Assembly (NCBI GenBank): GCA_037043455.1
Contig: JAWPHD010011214.1
Coordinates: 1 to 64,000 of the forward strand
Source: Cyrtodaria siliqua
Taxonomy: Eukaryota; Mollusca; Bivalvia; Adapedonta; Hiatellidae
DNA: 64,000 bases
Reading direction: 5' to 3'
Under the pieces are notes generated by a model. It did no database searches. It was given only the letters and a program-made list of their open reading frames with translations, and was not told the origin of the DNA. Shown here piece by piece: positions 1-11,455 of the stretch; the first letter of the stretch is position 1, and each line of letters opens with the position of its first letter. The position numbers were made by a program, and so were the translations under genes.

Positions 1-420
1 GAAAAGAAAATTATCATCTGGCTAAAATGAAATAAAAAGTTACGAAACATGTGTCTGTAAGTGTCCTTGATGACTGGTCAAGCTCCTTTGACAGAGATAT
101 ATGGCTAGTGGGTATTGAAATAAACGGACTTGCCAATAAATAAAATAAAATAAGTTCTAAGTCGAAAATAGGCCACACCTTTTTCTAAAATACAGAACAG
201 AAAACAGGGCCATCATTTTGCTAAAATGCAATAAAGAGTTATGGAACATGTGTCTACTAGCTTCCACACTTTACTGAAGTTGTATTAATAATTAACAATC
301 ATCTATTGAAATACAAGGACTTGCCTAACAACTTTAACCAGAGTTTTGAAGTCGGAAAAGGAACATAACTTGGCCTAAATGCAATACAGAGTTAATATGA
401 AACGTGTGTTTACTAGTGCA
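1..420. repeat. Diverged tandem repeat, ~170-bp period
   Basis: Three degenerate copies of a roughly 170-bp unit can be read. Each has a segment like CTAAAATGCAATAAAGAGTTA followed by an ACATGTGTCT-like segment and, later, TATTGAAAT...GGACTTGCC (about 24-150, 215-330 and 370-420). The copies differ at many positions, so the array is old. No coding potential is apparent. Confidence 0.55.
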
Positions 421-484
421 CTAGGTATTTCTAGTTTTACTGAAGTTGTGCTGAAAGCAAAATCCCAGCCCATACACCTCCTTG

Positions 485-520
485 CCACCCCACCCCACCC
501 CCCACGCCACCCCACCCATG
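485..520. repeat. C-rich low-complexity tract
   Basis: This is a run of CCACC/CCCC motifs in otherwise AT-rich DNA. It is simple sequence, and the short open frame spanning it is not credible as a gene. Confidence 0.6.
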
Positions 521-653
521 CAGAACTCAAAAATCAAAATGTTCGGTCCCTTAGGACCCTATTATTTTGCAACGCACTGCATGCTTGGTGGTGGACCTAT
601 TTACAGTTCGCCACTATGCTTTCCTTTTTAATTGTGCGATGACCGGACAGGCT

Positions 654-867
654 GTAGACCCTATGATGACGTCTACCTAAAGCCTAAACGGACGGTGACG
701 TTTGATGTTTGTCTGCAGTCTTGTCTTGTCGTGCCCTCAATGGTTTATTCTCTTGTCGCTCTGGCTTCTCCAAAGTCACTGAATACCTTCTTTGTGGCTT
801 TCTAGGCTATTGTCTTTTGTATTTATATATACATGAGCGTCTTTGTGTTTTACCTATATTTGTGTGT

Positions 868-898
<31 letters not shown>

Positions 899-906
899 GG
901 GGGGGG
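654..906 (+). repeat. Dispersed repeat ending in (TG)n and a 25-base G tract
   Basis: The segment starting GTAGACCCTATGATGACG recurs nearly verbatim at 7366-7561, and its tail (ATATACATGAGCGTCTTTG) recurs again at 7284-7345. A diverged reverse-complement piece lies near 29690-29775. The copy here runs on into (TG)n at about 861-881 and then 25 consecutive G at 882-906. It behaves as an interspersed repeat family of unknown class. The open frame across it is an accident of the repeat. Confidence 0.75.
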
Positions 907-1285
907 TGCGAATGTATCATTGTTTCTATATGTGTGTATCAAAATGAACGAGCTGTATTTATTGTCCCTTGTATGCATTTAATAGTTGAATGCTGGCATT
1001 TGTACATTTTAAAGTGATTAACCGCAGATCTTATAACTTTATTCAGAGGTTATTAAGTATGTAGTTTAACATTCTTTGTTAACATTTGTACAAATGATGA
1101 GACTCAAATTAACACTTCCAGTGTAAAAACTGTCGCGTTGCCTACAAGTGACCGATACATTCTCAAAATCTACGCTTTAAAACATTATTAAAAGAACAAG
1201 GCAAACATCAAATTCCTGTATACTTAACTAAATTAAATCAATTAACAAAAACGCCGGTAAGCTTGTAAACTTATATAAAAAAAAA

Positions 1286-1357
1286 GCAGGTAATTACCGG
1301 CTCAAAGCCTGAGAAATGGCAGGCCTGTAATGATAAAGGGCGTTAAACAAACAAACA
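1286..1357 (+). repeat. SINE-like 3' tail fragment
   Basis: The stretch GCAGGCCTGTAATGATAA followed by AGGGCGTTAAACAAACAAAC resembles the 3' end of tRNA-derived SINEs common in bivalve genomes, which finish with a simple AAAC-type repeat. Only the tail is visible, with no A/B-box head upstream. The assignment rests on general resemblance. Confidence 0.4.
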
Positions 1358-2570
1358 TTCTGGATCAGATAATACATGTCTTAGACGTAAATATATTAAA
1401 AATGACTTTAATTAATAAGAGCTATTACTAGTTATAGCTATAGTTATTGGGAGGGACCAAATATTTCGTAAGCTAGATCTGCTATGGTATTTTCGTTTAA
1501 TTGCGCATGCGCTGTCTATCTAATTCCTTTTATCTTGTTGAAGCACACATGAGGTCGGTACATTTTCATTTGAGTATAAAACTGATTTTTCTAACTTTTA
1601 TCTACTTGTCTTCTTATTTCTGTTTGTTCTGTCCTAGTGCCCTGTTGTTGTGTGGTGTTTCGCCGTGGTTTGTTCTCCTGATGCCTTGAAGTTGGTCCGT
1701 TTTTTTTTGTATATATAACTTTTGTCAGTCGCGGAATTTAATGTCGATTGCATGTTGCTGTCTCGTTAGGGAGGCAAATCCACTTATTGCCTGTTGCTGT
1801 TTTGGTATTGTTGTTTGTTTGTTGTTATGATCATTTCTGTTTTAAGAATATCTGATAATTCTGGACCGTATATCTGGTGCAGAGATTTTAATGCATGTGT
1901 TAACTTTATTTTTTCGTTTATTTGCTCGTTGTTTGCAGCTGAACTCATTAAGATCCGGGAGGCAGTAGGTAATTCGACACCAAGCTTACAGTGTGACCAA
2001 ATACCTCACATTCATCAGTACACATGTCCCAGTTAGGGCGTTATTGGCACTTGGCCATAAATCCGTGTACACGATTATTGAGTTTAAAGGGAGTAGTACA
2101 TCAGGCTTTTCATGGGGGTCTAGTTGTCCGACTTTAAAATGGACAAATATTAATATGTTCTATTCTACATGGCCAAAACATAATTAATGAGCCAAATAAT
2201 TATCCCTTATTTGCAGAGAAATGTATTGTTCACAGTAATACGTGCTATCCTAGGTGACACACCGGGGTTAATTTCAGCATTTTGCGTATGATTCCATCCT
2301 AGCTATATGGTGTATTCAAAGTTTATGGTTCTAACATCATATTTGGATTGATAAACGTGTTTTCTCATGAACTGGAACAATTTGATAATTTTAGATGTTT
2401 CTAGAATAATCATGATGTGCCCCCTTTTTAATGTATTTAATTATAACAGTTCACACTTGGCGATAACGTAACTTGCTTGCTTCTTAACATCTTTCCTCAA
2501 CATTAATTATACTTCTAGTCACCTTGTACGGTAAAAGGTTTTCTCAAATTTACACAAACAGTAAAATGCA
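1358..2570. other. Intergenic DNA, nothing recognised
   Basis: This is AT-rich sequence with only short open frames that lack motifs, good start contexts or splice-like organisation. No repeat copy elsewhere in the window was found. Confidence 0.5.
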
Positions 2571-2652
2571 TATTAACTAATGATGAATAAATGAAGAAAT
2601 AAATAAATAATTGGAAAAAATAAATAAAATATATTAATAATAAAATAACATA

Positions 2653-2700
<48 letters not shown>

Positions 2701-2800
2701 TATAAATCAATAAAAAAAAAAAAAAAAAAAAATAAAAAAAAATGAAATAATAATAATAATATAAAATAAAGGACGTAATAAAAAAGAAAGAAAGAAAGAA
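2571..2800. repeat. AT-rich microsatellite block: (AAT)n and poly-A
   Basis: The block contains AAAT-type repeats, then (TAA)n from about 2654 to 2700, a 20-base A run near 2712-2731, further AAT repeats and (AAAG)n. A minus-strand open frame here would encode only Tyr/Phe homopolymers and is rejected. Confidence 0.9.
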
Positions 2801-3206
2801 TATATTAATCTGCAAGAGCATGTGATGAGCACTGAGTATACTTTTGGGAAAAGGGCGGGATTATGGAATCCTGGTGCGATTATTTATGCATCTAACCATA
2901 GACTTACATACATATATATCCATGCTCTGACGTCGTACATTTGTTTTCAGAGTTACCATTAGGGTTTGAACGATATTACAGGAGTATCCGTGATTGCTTA
3001 GTGCGTCAGTTAAAATCGTTAGATCAAGTCATCTTTATCGTGTGTCTGACGGACCATTATTCATTGGGCTAGTACTTTATCAGGGCATGGTATAAATAGT
3101 ACTCACATGTCGGCATCCTTTAGTTTTCTCACAAATGAATGACCTAGAATTAACACAGCGTAACGGGGGACTGTTATCCAGTCATTGGCGACGTTTATAC
3201 TCTTGT

Positions 3207-3450
3207 TATCTGTTAAAAAAAAAAATATATATATATAAAAAAATAAATAAAAAAATAATAGAAATAAAAATAAAATCAAAAAAAAATCAATCAGTTAATT
3301 AATTAATAAAATGTAAACTCTGTTACCTGCTTTTGTTAAAAAAAAAAATAAAAAATAAAAAATAAAAAAATAATAACAATAATAATAATAATAATAATTA
3401 TAATCATAAATGAAAAATAAATAAATAAATAAATAAATAAAAAATATTAA
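3207..3450. repeat. A/T-only simple-sequence block
   Basis: Poly-A, (TA)n, (AAAT)n and (AAT)n tracts are interleaved with short unique sequence. There is no gene. Confidence 0.85.
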
Positions 3451-3874
3451 AAACAAGATACGAATAAATCAAGTCAAGTGGTAACTACTATCTGTTGTCG
3501 GCAGATTCATTTTCCTTCCCATTAAACAATATAGTGGCTGACTCATAATTGCAGTATACAGAGTAAAGGCAGTGTATATTTGATATGGGAGATATGGTAA
3601 AATGACTCGGCGAGTGTATACACATTGGCTGTCGATTTTTTCTGCAGAGGCAGTTAGTATTTCAGAATAACAAATTTAAGGTTAGGCGGCGTACACTGTA
3701 TTGTCTTTGTATAGGTAAACATCATTATAACATGTACCTTGGTGTAGGCCTTGTATATGTGACGAAGACGAAGAAGAAAGAAGATACGTATTTAAATATA
3801 TAATCAAAGCAGTAATTATTTAATAAATACAGACTGGCTTCTAGCTTTAGCTGTCATAAACTTCAGATTGTAGG

Positions 3875-4190
3875 GAATGAAATAAAATAAAATAAATACA
3901 TAAACACACAGTACATAATAATAACCATTTAAAACATAATTAAAACAAAATAAATAAAAACAATTATCCATCACCGAATACGATAAACAATCCATAAATA
4001 ATTAAAGTTCCATAGACGTACAATGAATGGACCACAATAATAATAACCATAATAATAATAAAATAAAAATGTTTAATTAATAATAATAATATGGTTACTA
4101 CTTATAGCGTTAATAATAATACCAATATCAGTAATAATAATAGTTCTACTCATGATTATCATAAAAATAATACCATAATTAAAGGGAGAT
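3875..4190. repeat. Degenerate (AAT)n/(ATAA)n region
   Basis: Imperfect AATAATAAT and AAATAAAA arrays run through this segment with no coding potential. Confidence 0.7.
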
Positions 4191-5755
4191 TTAAATTACT
4201 TTCAATAATACCCAATATGTAAGAAACTCGTTACTGATTATAATTGTATTCTGTTTCATGTACCGAGCTTGTCAAGCGTGTGCTATCTGGGCAGGAAAGT
4301 GATGGGCCAGTGTAAGAACAGGCTATACGTAGGTGTTGCTCGATGTCCGGACCTTACTGCCGTTCAAAATCATCAGCTGATGTACTGGTTAGCGGCGCCG
4401 ACAAAGAGTCATCTCCGGTAATGTAGTGGAAAGCAAGCGCGAGCATGTGTTTCACAGGGCCCGCATCAATTCTTCCAATCTAATTATTGACTGGACGGCC
4501 TGCATTGTAACCAGGGTTCTCATGTTTGGCCAATCCGAAAAAACTCTCAGTAATATCGATGTTCAAGATTTGTATCCTACCCTTTTACGATGTTATCGTA
4601 TTAAACGAGGAGTTTAGGACTGGTCCCATCTCAGTAATAGGTGCAAGCATGGGTTTATCTGGAACACAATATTCAATCAGCTGATGTTCATATTAAGTCA
4701 CTTTCACTAATGTTTTTCCCGATTGCCCTGGTTAAGAATTTGAAATGCGATTTGAGTTTGATATCTCATCTTTGAAACGCTTGTTTTATGGACGAATGAA
4801 TTTAAATTTGAGGGATAACCCTGAAAACACAGTTGTTGTTGTTGACTTTAAGTATGTGGGCCATGTTCCACTAACATATTTGGTCATAATTATAGAGTTC
4901 CTTTAGCGGATGGGAAGTCTGACCCGTACTGTATGGTTGATTCCATTTCACGATACCGACTAGTCTTTTAGAATGGGGGCGGCATTAACCTCCACTGTCT
5001 ACATCTAAGCGGTCATAATGCGTTATTCAGTATTGACACTCATTTACGAGTTTACTATCACTCAGTACACTGGTATACAATTGTTTTTCTTCTATATCAT
5101 AATGGAGGATATACTTGCCGGAGACACCTGGTAATTTACCTAATTATTTATCAAAGCGCAACTTTTAATACTCTATACACCTATATACTTGTATGTCACT
5201 TAATTTAATTATTCACAGGATCATATTTAGGTTGTTACCGAAAGAGTATTTTACATTGGTCAGCGTGTCGTGTGGTGAGCGGTGACCACCTTGAGCAGGT
5301 TAGAGGCTCCTAGCCACCACCCCCGCCCCACCCCCGCCCCGTTTACGACATTGAGCTTGTTTAGCGGCTCCTAGCCGACATAGGAGTTTGAACCTAGAGT
5401 CCGCTGTACAGTTTTGATTGCACAGCTATGGTGCTATATACTAGGATTCAAAGTCAGGGGATGATTGAAGTCAGTCCAACACACTCTAATTTTGGTTCAT
5501 TTAACTCAGTTTTGCAGTTTGTTGTGCACAGTCCGACTAGCACTTGCAAAGTTGTTGCACTTCATTACCAGCGATATACCAGTTGTTACTTAATGGTGCC
5601 GGTACAATCGATGTTCCTTTGCAAGTTATATAAAGCGCATTCGTTTTGTATTATGGTAGGGCGCGGCTCACGTTATGATATATAGTAATAGATATTTTTA
5701 ACAATATACAGTACTGTATGCGAGTTACATATTCATACAATGATATATCCTCTTT
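4191..5755. other. Intergenic DNA, nothing recognised
   Basis: Only short open frames without motifs are present. At 5285-5385 a short segment is repeated imperfectly (TTGAGCAGGTTAGAGGCTCC versus TTGAGCTTGTTTAGCGGCTCC-like), with a C-rich tract at 5312-5342 between the copies. Confidence 0.45.
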
Positions 5756-5761
5756 TCTTCG

Positions 5762-5895
5762 GCAGTGAGGATTCGCTTTTGCCAAAATCATTTTCTTTTG
5801 GCGGTGGCAGTATCAAAATTTCTTTTGATTGCTGCTCTGTGGCATTATCAAAATTCATTTTGATCGCTGCCATATGGCCGTCAGCGAATCCTTCA
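5762..5895. repeat. Small foldback element with an internal duplicated hairpin
   Basis: GAGGATTCGCT at 5767-5777 is matched in reverse complement by AGCGAATCCTT at 5883-5893. Between them, two similar blocks of the form ATCAAAA(N)TTTTGATTGCTGC (about 5812-5836 and 5848-5875) are each self-complementary. It could be a MITE fragment or a structured dispersed repeat. No target duplication was identified. Confidence 0.45.
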
Positions 5896-6145
5896 ATTCA
5901 GTGAAATCAAATTTAATGACAATAAGCAATGTTATAAATAGTAAATTTCAATGTAATACTGACCACTGTTTCCCAGGGTCGGGATTACAGCATGAAAACT
6001 AAAGCCTGTTGGGGCTTATTGATGGTGCATCATGCCTAGTTCGGTCGTGCACATTATTGTAAACATTACAAAAGAAATAACGTTCAAGTGATTAAAAGAA
6101 GAAACATTTTACATTAGCATTAGAGTTTTGAATAAACAATTTATT

Positions 6146-6292
6146 AAAGCCCTTTGAGGCTTCACTAAGGGTATACGGCCGTTGGGCCATGCCCGCTTTT
6201 GTTTGAGCCATTTGGGGCATCATCTCTTGTTTAAGCCTATTGAGGCTTCTTTAAGGGTATCAGGCTTATGGGCCATGCCCTCTTTTGTTTTA
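6146..6292. repeat. Two-copy ~84-bp tandem duplication
   Basis: The segment AAGCCCTTTGAGGCTTC...GGGCCATGCCCGCTTTTG (6146-6206) is repeated imperfectly as AAGCCTATTGAGGCTTC...GGGCCATGCCCTCTTTTG (6231-6290). No coding function is apparent. Confidence 0.6.
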
Positions 6293-6519
6293 CATGTTTA
6301 GGGCTGCCATTTAATATGTATGTGTTGCCGGCAGCCCGCTATTTGGAGCCGCGCCCAATATTTGCCATACAATTTAATAAATGATAATATTTTCTTATGT
6401 GTTTGTCCGTTGGTGCCTTCCCAATAACTTAAATATATTATAAATGACTTTAGTTAGTACATACACAAGTTTTAACCATGTTCTGTTTCAGATGATATAG
6501 TTTTTATTGCAATAACATT

Positions 6520-6760
6520 TCTTATGCGAATCTACCCAAAAGGGGAGGTGCACAACTTCACCATGACACAAACATTCCTGGCAAGTTTCGAGTTTGTAGT
6601 GCCAGCTGTTCTTGAGTTCTCGCAAAGACAAGAAGATTATGGACCGACCGACAGCCTGTGCAAAGCCATATGCCCCCCACTTCGGGTAGGGGGGCATAAA
6701 AAATAATGGTCTAAATGTGATATACATTGGTCATGGTATGCCTGTGAGGGTGACTGACAG
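6520..6760 (-). repeat. Dispersed repeat (GCATATGGC/ACCGACCGACAG type)
   Basis: The block contains the ACCGACCGACAGCCTGTGCAA and CATATGCCCCCC motifs that I associate with a common bivalve interspersed repeat. Open frames exist on both strands across it, which is typical of repeat-derived false genes. Only one copy is in this window, so the call depends on general knowledge. Confidence 0.4.
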
Positions 6761-6819
6761 TGAATATTTGTCAACCTTCTAAGGCTATTTTATTATACTG
6801 AAAAATATATTTGGTTCTG

Positions 6820-7011
6820 CTAAATATTCCTTTGAAATAAAACTTGAGAAAACATTGTTACTTCTCTCTGTTCAAAATCACCATTCTCAGCACCTAGAAA
6901 ATATTTGATTGCTGCGGATGGTTCTTTGTGTTCTTTCGGAATCTTCAGCTGTGAACTCATGAGTAAACATTTCAAATCATCTTCAGAAAATGGTGCATCT
7001 GTGTCCACCAT
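6820..7011 (-). CDS. Possible 63-residue host ORF or exon, unknown
   Basis: This is a complete minus-strand frame with a favourable start context (CCAAAATGGTGG) and a non-repetitive, mixed amino-acid composition rich in acidic and basic residues. It is the least repeat-like short frame in the first 11 kb. No domain, signal peptide or membrane segment is visible. It might be a first coding exon or a chance frame. No neighbouring exon or splice pattern was identified, so no function is proposed. Confidence 0.2.
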   Translation of the reverse strand: MVDTDAPFSEDDLKCLLMSSQLKIPKEHKEPSAAIKYFLGAENGDFEQREVTMFSQVLFQRNI

Positions 7012-7283
7012 TTTGGTAAATGTTCACTGATTTTCATTTGCGCATGTATACATACACTATTGATCATAGGACATCCCAATACATATAAACTTAATTCCTT
7101 TGACAGACAGTACAAATTATACTGGGATGACATTGCAAAAAAGACTATCATTCAGTGACACTCCATGGACACGTTATAAGCGATGATATATTACAAAACT
7201 GGGAAAATATCAGTCTATGGAAATTTAACATGAGGTATATTATTAATAAATATGGTATATCAGTGGTAATGTTAGTCTCCGGG

Positions 7284-7561
7284 GGGGGTATTAATATATA
7301 CATGAGCGTCTTTGTGTTTTACCTATATTTGTGTGTGTGTGGGGGGTGGGGGGGGGGGGGGCGCAGTAGACCCTATGATAACGTCTACCTAAAGCCCAAA
7401 CGGACGGTGACGTTTGATGTTTGTCTGCAGTCTTGTCTTGTCGTGCCCTCAATGGTTTATTCTCTTGTCGCTCTGGCTTCTCCAAAGTCACTGAATACCT
7501 TCTTTTTGGCTTTCGAGGCTATTGTCTTTTGTATTAATATATACACGAGCGTCTTTGTGTT
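7284..7561 (+). repeat. Second copy of the 654-906 dispersed repeat, tandemly arranged
   Basis: The order is tail (7284-7345), G-rich tract (7340-7361), head and body (7366-7530), then tail again (7533-7561). The unit therefore occurs here as a partial tandem with a period near 250 bp. It directly abuts the old PolB fragment that begins at about 7562. Confidence 0.75.
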
Positions 7562-7802
7562 CCAAAAGGAGGTAAAACCATAAAGAAAGTTAGTACATAA
7601 TTTACATCGATGGAAATAACTGGTATGGATGGGCTATGTACCAACCACAACCTACTGGTAACTTTAAGTAGGTCAATAAGGTTGTAAAGAAAATCAAACT
7701 ATGTTGTGAGTGCGATCTTCAGTATCCTGAAAAACTCACACAATGACTACCCTCTTGCTCCTGAGAGATTAAATGGTTTTCAGATTATTGTAAGACTTTA
7801 AA
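7562..7802 (+). pseudogene. Decayed Polinton PolB fragment (left half of a split old copy)
   Basis: The nucleotides parallel the intact-frame PolB at about 25040-25290. Recognisable anchors are GGATGGGCTATGTACCA (the YGWAM part of polymerase motif A), CCTACTGGTAACTTTAAG and CAGTATCCTGAAAAACTC. Frameshifts and stops abolish coding. Similarity ends at about 7802, within the segment equivalent to 25258-25290. It resumes about 19 kb downstream at 26837, exactly where this fragment leaves off. It is therefore the upstream half of one old polymerase gene interrupted by later insertions. Confidence 0.75.
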
Positions 7803-7833
7803 AGGATATTTCAAACTAAACAATAGTCTGATT

Positions 7834-10798
7834 TTGAACACAGAATATCAAAATAATATAAGAACAAGTATAGCTGATATAGCAGAATTAAATAAATCTG
7901 CAAATCCAAATACCTTATGGGAAATATTAAAAGGTACTATAAGGAATGAAACAATAAAATTTGCATCTACAAAAAAGAAACTAGAAAGAGAAAAAGAAAA
8001 TAGATTAACTTCCGACATAGAATATTTAGAATTGCGACTACAAAATATACTTGATATAGACGGTATGGAACAAGCAAAAAATGAGTTAGATATTAAAAAA
8101 CAAGAACTAAATGATATTATTGATACAAAAATAAACGGTATTATAATAAGATCAAAAGCTAAAATAATAGAACACAATGAAAACAATTCAATTTATTTCT
8201 CAAGCCTCGAGAAAAAGAGGGAATATAGTAAGAGTATATCTAAACTTGTGGTAGATGGAAAACATATAACTAACCAAACAGAAATTTTAAACTTACAATT
8301 TTTTTTTATTGTAACCTCTATAAAAAACAAGATGGCAAAACTTCACGCTATAATTTCTACAACAACTCTATGAATAAACTAATCGAAATTGATAAAAATA
8401 AATGCGATGGTCTACTGACGGAATATGAATGTACTTTGGCATTTCGACAAATGAACAATCAAAAAAAGTCCTTGATCAGATGGAATAACAACAGAATTTT
8501 ATAAAATATTCTGGAATGATATAAAACAATATTTGGTGAACTCTCTAAATTATTCTTTTCAAAACAAAAATATGACTGAATTGCAAAAACAAAGCGTCAT
8601 TACCCTACTTCCAAAACCAGGAAAAGATATTTCGTTATTAGAAAACTGGCGCCCTCTAAGCCTTTTAAACGTTGATTATAAAATAGCAACAAAGGCAATT
8701 GCAAATAGATTAAAACTTGTATTACCATCTATTATTAGCAACTCACAAACGGGATTTTTAAAAGGCAGATATATCGGTGAAAATATCAGAGTTTTATTTG
8801 AAGTATTAGATAATGTGGAAAATCTTGACAATCCGGAACTACTATTTTTCTCGGATTTTGAAAAGGCGTTTGACAGCATAAATCAGGAGTTTATTTGTAA
8901 ATGTTTAAAACACTTCAACTTTGGAGACACACTTACGAACTGGGTCCAGTTATTCAATTTGGATGCGAAAAGTTGTGTTATCAATAATGGATTTCTTTCT
9001 GATTTCTTCCCAATAGAAAGAGGTGTGCGTCAAGGTTGTCCCCTCTCCCCATATCTTTTTATCATCTGCATTGAGTTATTACCCTATGAAATTTCACAGA
9101 ACGAAAATGTTAAAGGAGTTATTTAAAACAGGTCAAGAAATAAAAAATATTTTATTTGCCGATGATGCAACGTTTTTTACAGATGGTTCAATAACATCTT
9201 TTGAAACTTTGATAGATATATTAGATAACTTCACCAATATTTCAGGGCTTAAACTAAATGCTGGAAAATGCACAGCCTTAAGAGCGGGTTCCCTTAAACG
9301 TTCCAATATTAGATACTGTTCAAAAAAGAAATTTAATTGGTGTTCAGATCATGCCAAAACTCTTGAAATGACATTTCATACCAATAGAAAATACATATTC
9401 TCTTCAAACTTAGGACCCCAAAATACAAGAATTTCAGAACTGCTTGAAAAGTTGGCAACATAGAAAACTAACACTGCTTGGGAAAATTACTGTTTTAAAA
9501 TGTTTTGCGTTTCCAAAACTCATCTACCCACTAGCTGTTTTACCGAATCCGCCAAAAGAGAAAATCAAAATGACTAATGATATTATGTATAACTTTCTTT
9601 AGGATAATAAACCAGATAAAATTAAAAGAAGTACAGTCATTCAAGATTATGAAAACGGAGGAATCAAAATGATCGATGTGAATACATTTTTAAACTCATA
9701 AAAAGCCAGTTGGGTTAAAAGAATACTGGATAACACTAATAATGATATTTGGAAAAAAAATATACACGGATAAACTTGAAAGATGTGGAGGAACGTTTTT
9801 ATTCGAATGTAATACTGATAAAGCTGATATTAGCAAATTGTTCCCAGAAAATGATTTTCTAAGAGATGTACTTATTTCATGGAAGGATATACAAGAAAGT
9901 TATAATTATACAAATATCAGTAAAGAAATTATTTGGAATAACTCAAACATAAAAGTCGGCTACAAAACATTATTTATTAAAAGATGGTACACTAGAGGAA
10001 TAAAATATATTGAGCAAATCTTTGATTACAGAAAAAAATATTTTTACACCTTTAAGGACTTTAGAGAACTATATCAGGTTCCTGAAGCTGACTTTTTAAA
10101 ATATGCATCAATAATAACATGTATTCCAAAGGAATGGAAAATGCAAATTAAAAACAAATGTATAAATGAAAATAGAAATAAGACAATGCTTGAAAAACTT
10201 CTTGGCTCGAAACAAACAAACAAGTTTCTATATGACTATCAAGTAAAACAGGATTATACAACAAATAATAAACCACAACTAAAATGGGAAAATTTATTTC
10301 AAAATATTAAGTGGGAAAATGTATATACTGAAGCAATAAAAGTAACAATTAATACAAAACTAAGAAACTTTCAATACAAGTATGTTATGAGAATAATTCC
10401 AACAAACAAATCTCAAGATGGTCAACTCAAATCTGTGTGAGTTTTGTAATATGAATATAGAATCAGTAAACCACGTTTTCTGGGAATGCATGCATTAACA
10501 ACATTTCTGGTCAGAACTTTCCTTATATCTAAAAGGCATACACTTGAACTTACCTTTGGACTTAAGAACAATCTCAATCGGAATCGAAAAAACAGGAGAT
10601 ATGGTAAATGTAAAAAATTTCATTATAATTAGCGCAAAATATTTTATTTTTACAAACAAATGTTTAAAAACAGTGCAAATGTTTTGCAGATATAATAACT
10701 ATTTATATAGACAAAATGAAATCGAACGACACATAGCTATGAACCGAGATAAACTAGAAATTCACGATACAAAATGGCAAAAATTCCGAGACCACTGA
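7834..10798 (+). pseudogene. LINE reverse transcriptase ORF2 remnant
   Basis: Successive frames at 7834-8373, 8533-9126, 9023-9463, 9742-10440 and 10544-10798 join into one decayed ORF2. The first is a Lys/Glu-rich linker before RT. The second has the RT signatures ENWRPLSLLNVDYKI, FSDFEKAFDS and RGVRQGCPLSPYLF. The third carries the catalytic FADDA box (ADD codons 9158-9166). The last two carry the W/K-rich C-terminal region usual for L1/Tx1-type elements (KLRNFQYKYVMRIIPT). Frameshifts lie near 8305, 9100 and 9470-9740, and stops occur after 10440. The element is inactive. The clade call within the L1 group is tentative. Confidence 0.8.
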
Positions 10799-11040
10799 CG
10801 TACACTATGTTTTAATATATTGTACGTATTATTATTGCATATATATCAAACTTAAAGAAAGTGACAAACCACTTTACAGACATAAAAAGGGAAAGCATTA
10901 TCTATTGTTCTATCCTTTTTCATCTTATTACTGTCCTTTTCACCTGCTGGTAAAAACTTCCTTCTTATCTCTTTCTACTGATTTTTGTATAAATCTATCC
11001 TCCTCTTTTATCATCTTCCTCTTTTTCTTTCGTTTAAAAC

Positions 11041-11046
11041 TCTCTT
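11041..11046. repeat. Left target site duplication TCTCTT of the Polinton
   Basis: TCTCTT immediately precedes the AGTAGTATAG terminus and recurs immediately after the opposite terminus at 26727-26732. A 6-bp duplication is the known hallmark of Polinton/Maverick integration. Confidence 0.9.
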
Positions 11047-11455
11047 AGTAGTATAGAAAGGGGGGAGGGTATAGGCGCAGTTTTCCCTCGCGGGGAATGA
11101 GAAAAACTAATGAAATATGCCAGGGGGAACTCAGGCGTAACTCTCATTCGTACCACTAAGATCTAAATGTAAGTCACGTCTAAATCAACACCTCAACATA
11201 TTTCAACAGTTTTCTCAAGCAGCCCCGCGAGGAAAACTTTGCCTATACCCCCCTTTCTTTACTACTAATAAATCCGGTTTGTCATTTTAATAACATAACA
11301 TTTGCAACTCGTTAGGAGAGCGCAATTTTATTTTATGTCTACTTTCGCCGAATCTACTTTCGGCGATTTTTTTCAATAACATTTGCGACTCGTCAAGCAA
11401 AGTCAGACGGAACCGGGCAGTAGTCTTCATCATCGCTCTGCATATCATTTTTTAC
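11047..11455 (+). repeat. Left terminal inverted repeat (409 bp)
   Basis: It is the reverse complement of 26285-26726, with about 16 substitutions by hand count and one large G/C-tract length difference. The outer 220 bp (11047-11266) is itself an inverted module: it opens AGTAGTATAGAAAGG and closes with a CCTTTCTTTACTACT-like complement, and both arms contain the CCTCGCGGGG/CCCCGCGAGG pair. The inner end reaches into the coding region of the adjacent coiled-coil gene. Confidence 0.92.

Larger units (their letters stand above)
7803..11046 (+). mobile_element. 5'-truncated L1/Tx1-like LINE (main part)
   Basis: This is a non-LTR retrotransposon copy that lacks ORF1 and the endonuclease. It starts in the linker before the reverse transcriptase, carries RT and the C-terminal domain, and continues into a 3' UTR. 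The UTR is interrupted at 11046 by the Polinton and resumes at 26733, ending with AATAAA (26809-26814) and a 10-base A tail (26827-26836). The 5' truncation and A tail fit target-primed reverse transcription. It inserted into the old PolB gene between positions equivalent to 7802 and 26837. The last six bases, TCTCTT, are the Polinton target duplication. Confidence 0.8.

Noticed and set aside
709..1017. 102-codon plus-strand ORF
   Set aside because: It spans the dispersed repeat plus its (TG)n and G tract, and its equivalents at 7366 and 29690 are not conserved as frames.
2573..2821. 82-codon minus-strand ORF
   Set aside because: It is entirely poly-Tyr/Phe/Ile from AAT microsatellites.
4426..4617. 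63-codon plus-strand ORF
   Set aside because: The composition is ordinary and there is no domain, start context or splice evidence.
5428..5685. 85-codon plus-strand ORF
   Set aside because: It has no recognisable motif and a composition like the flanking intergenic DNA. It is considered chance.
6488..6727. 79-codon minus-strand ORF
   Set aside because: It lies within what appears to be a dispersed repeat, and an overlapping frame of similar length exists on the other strand.
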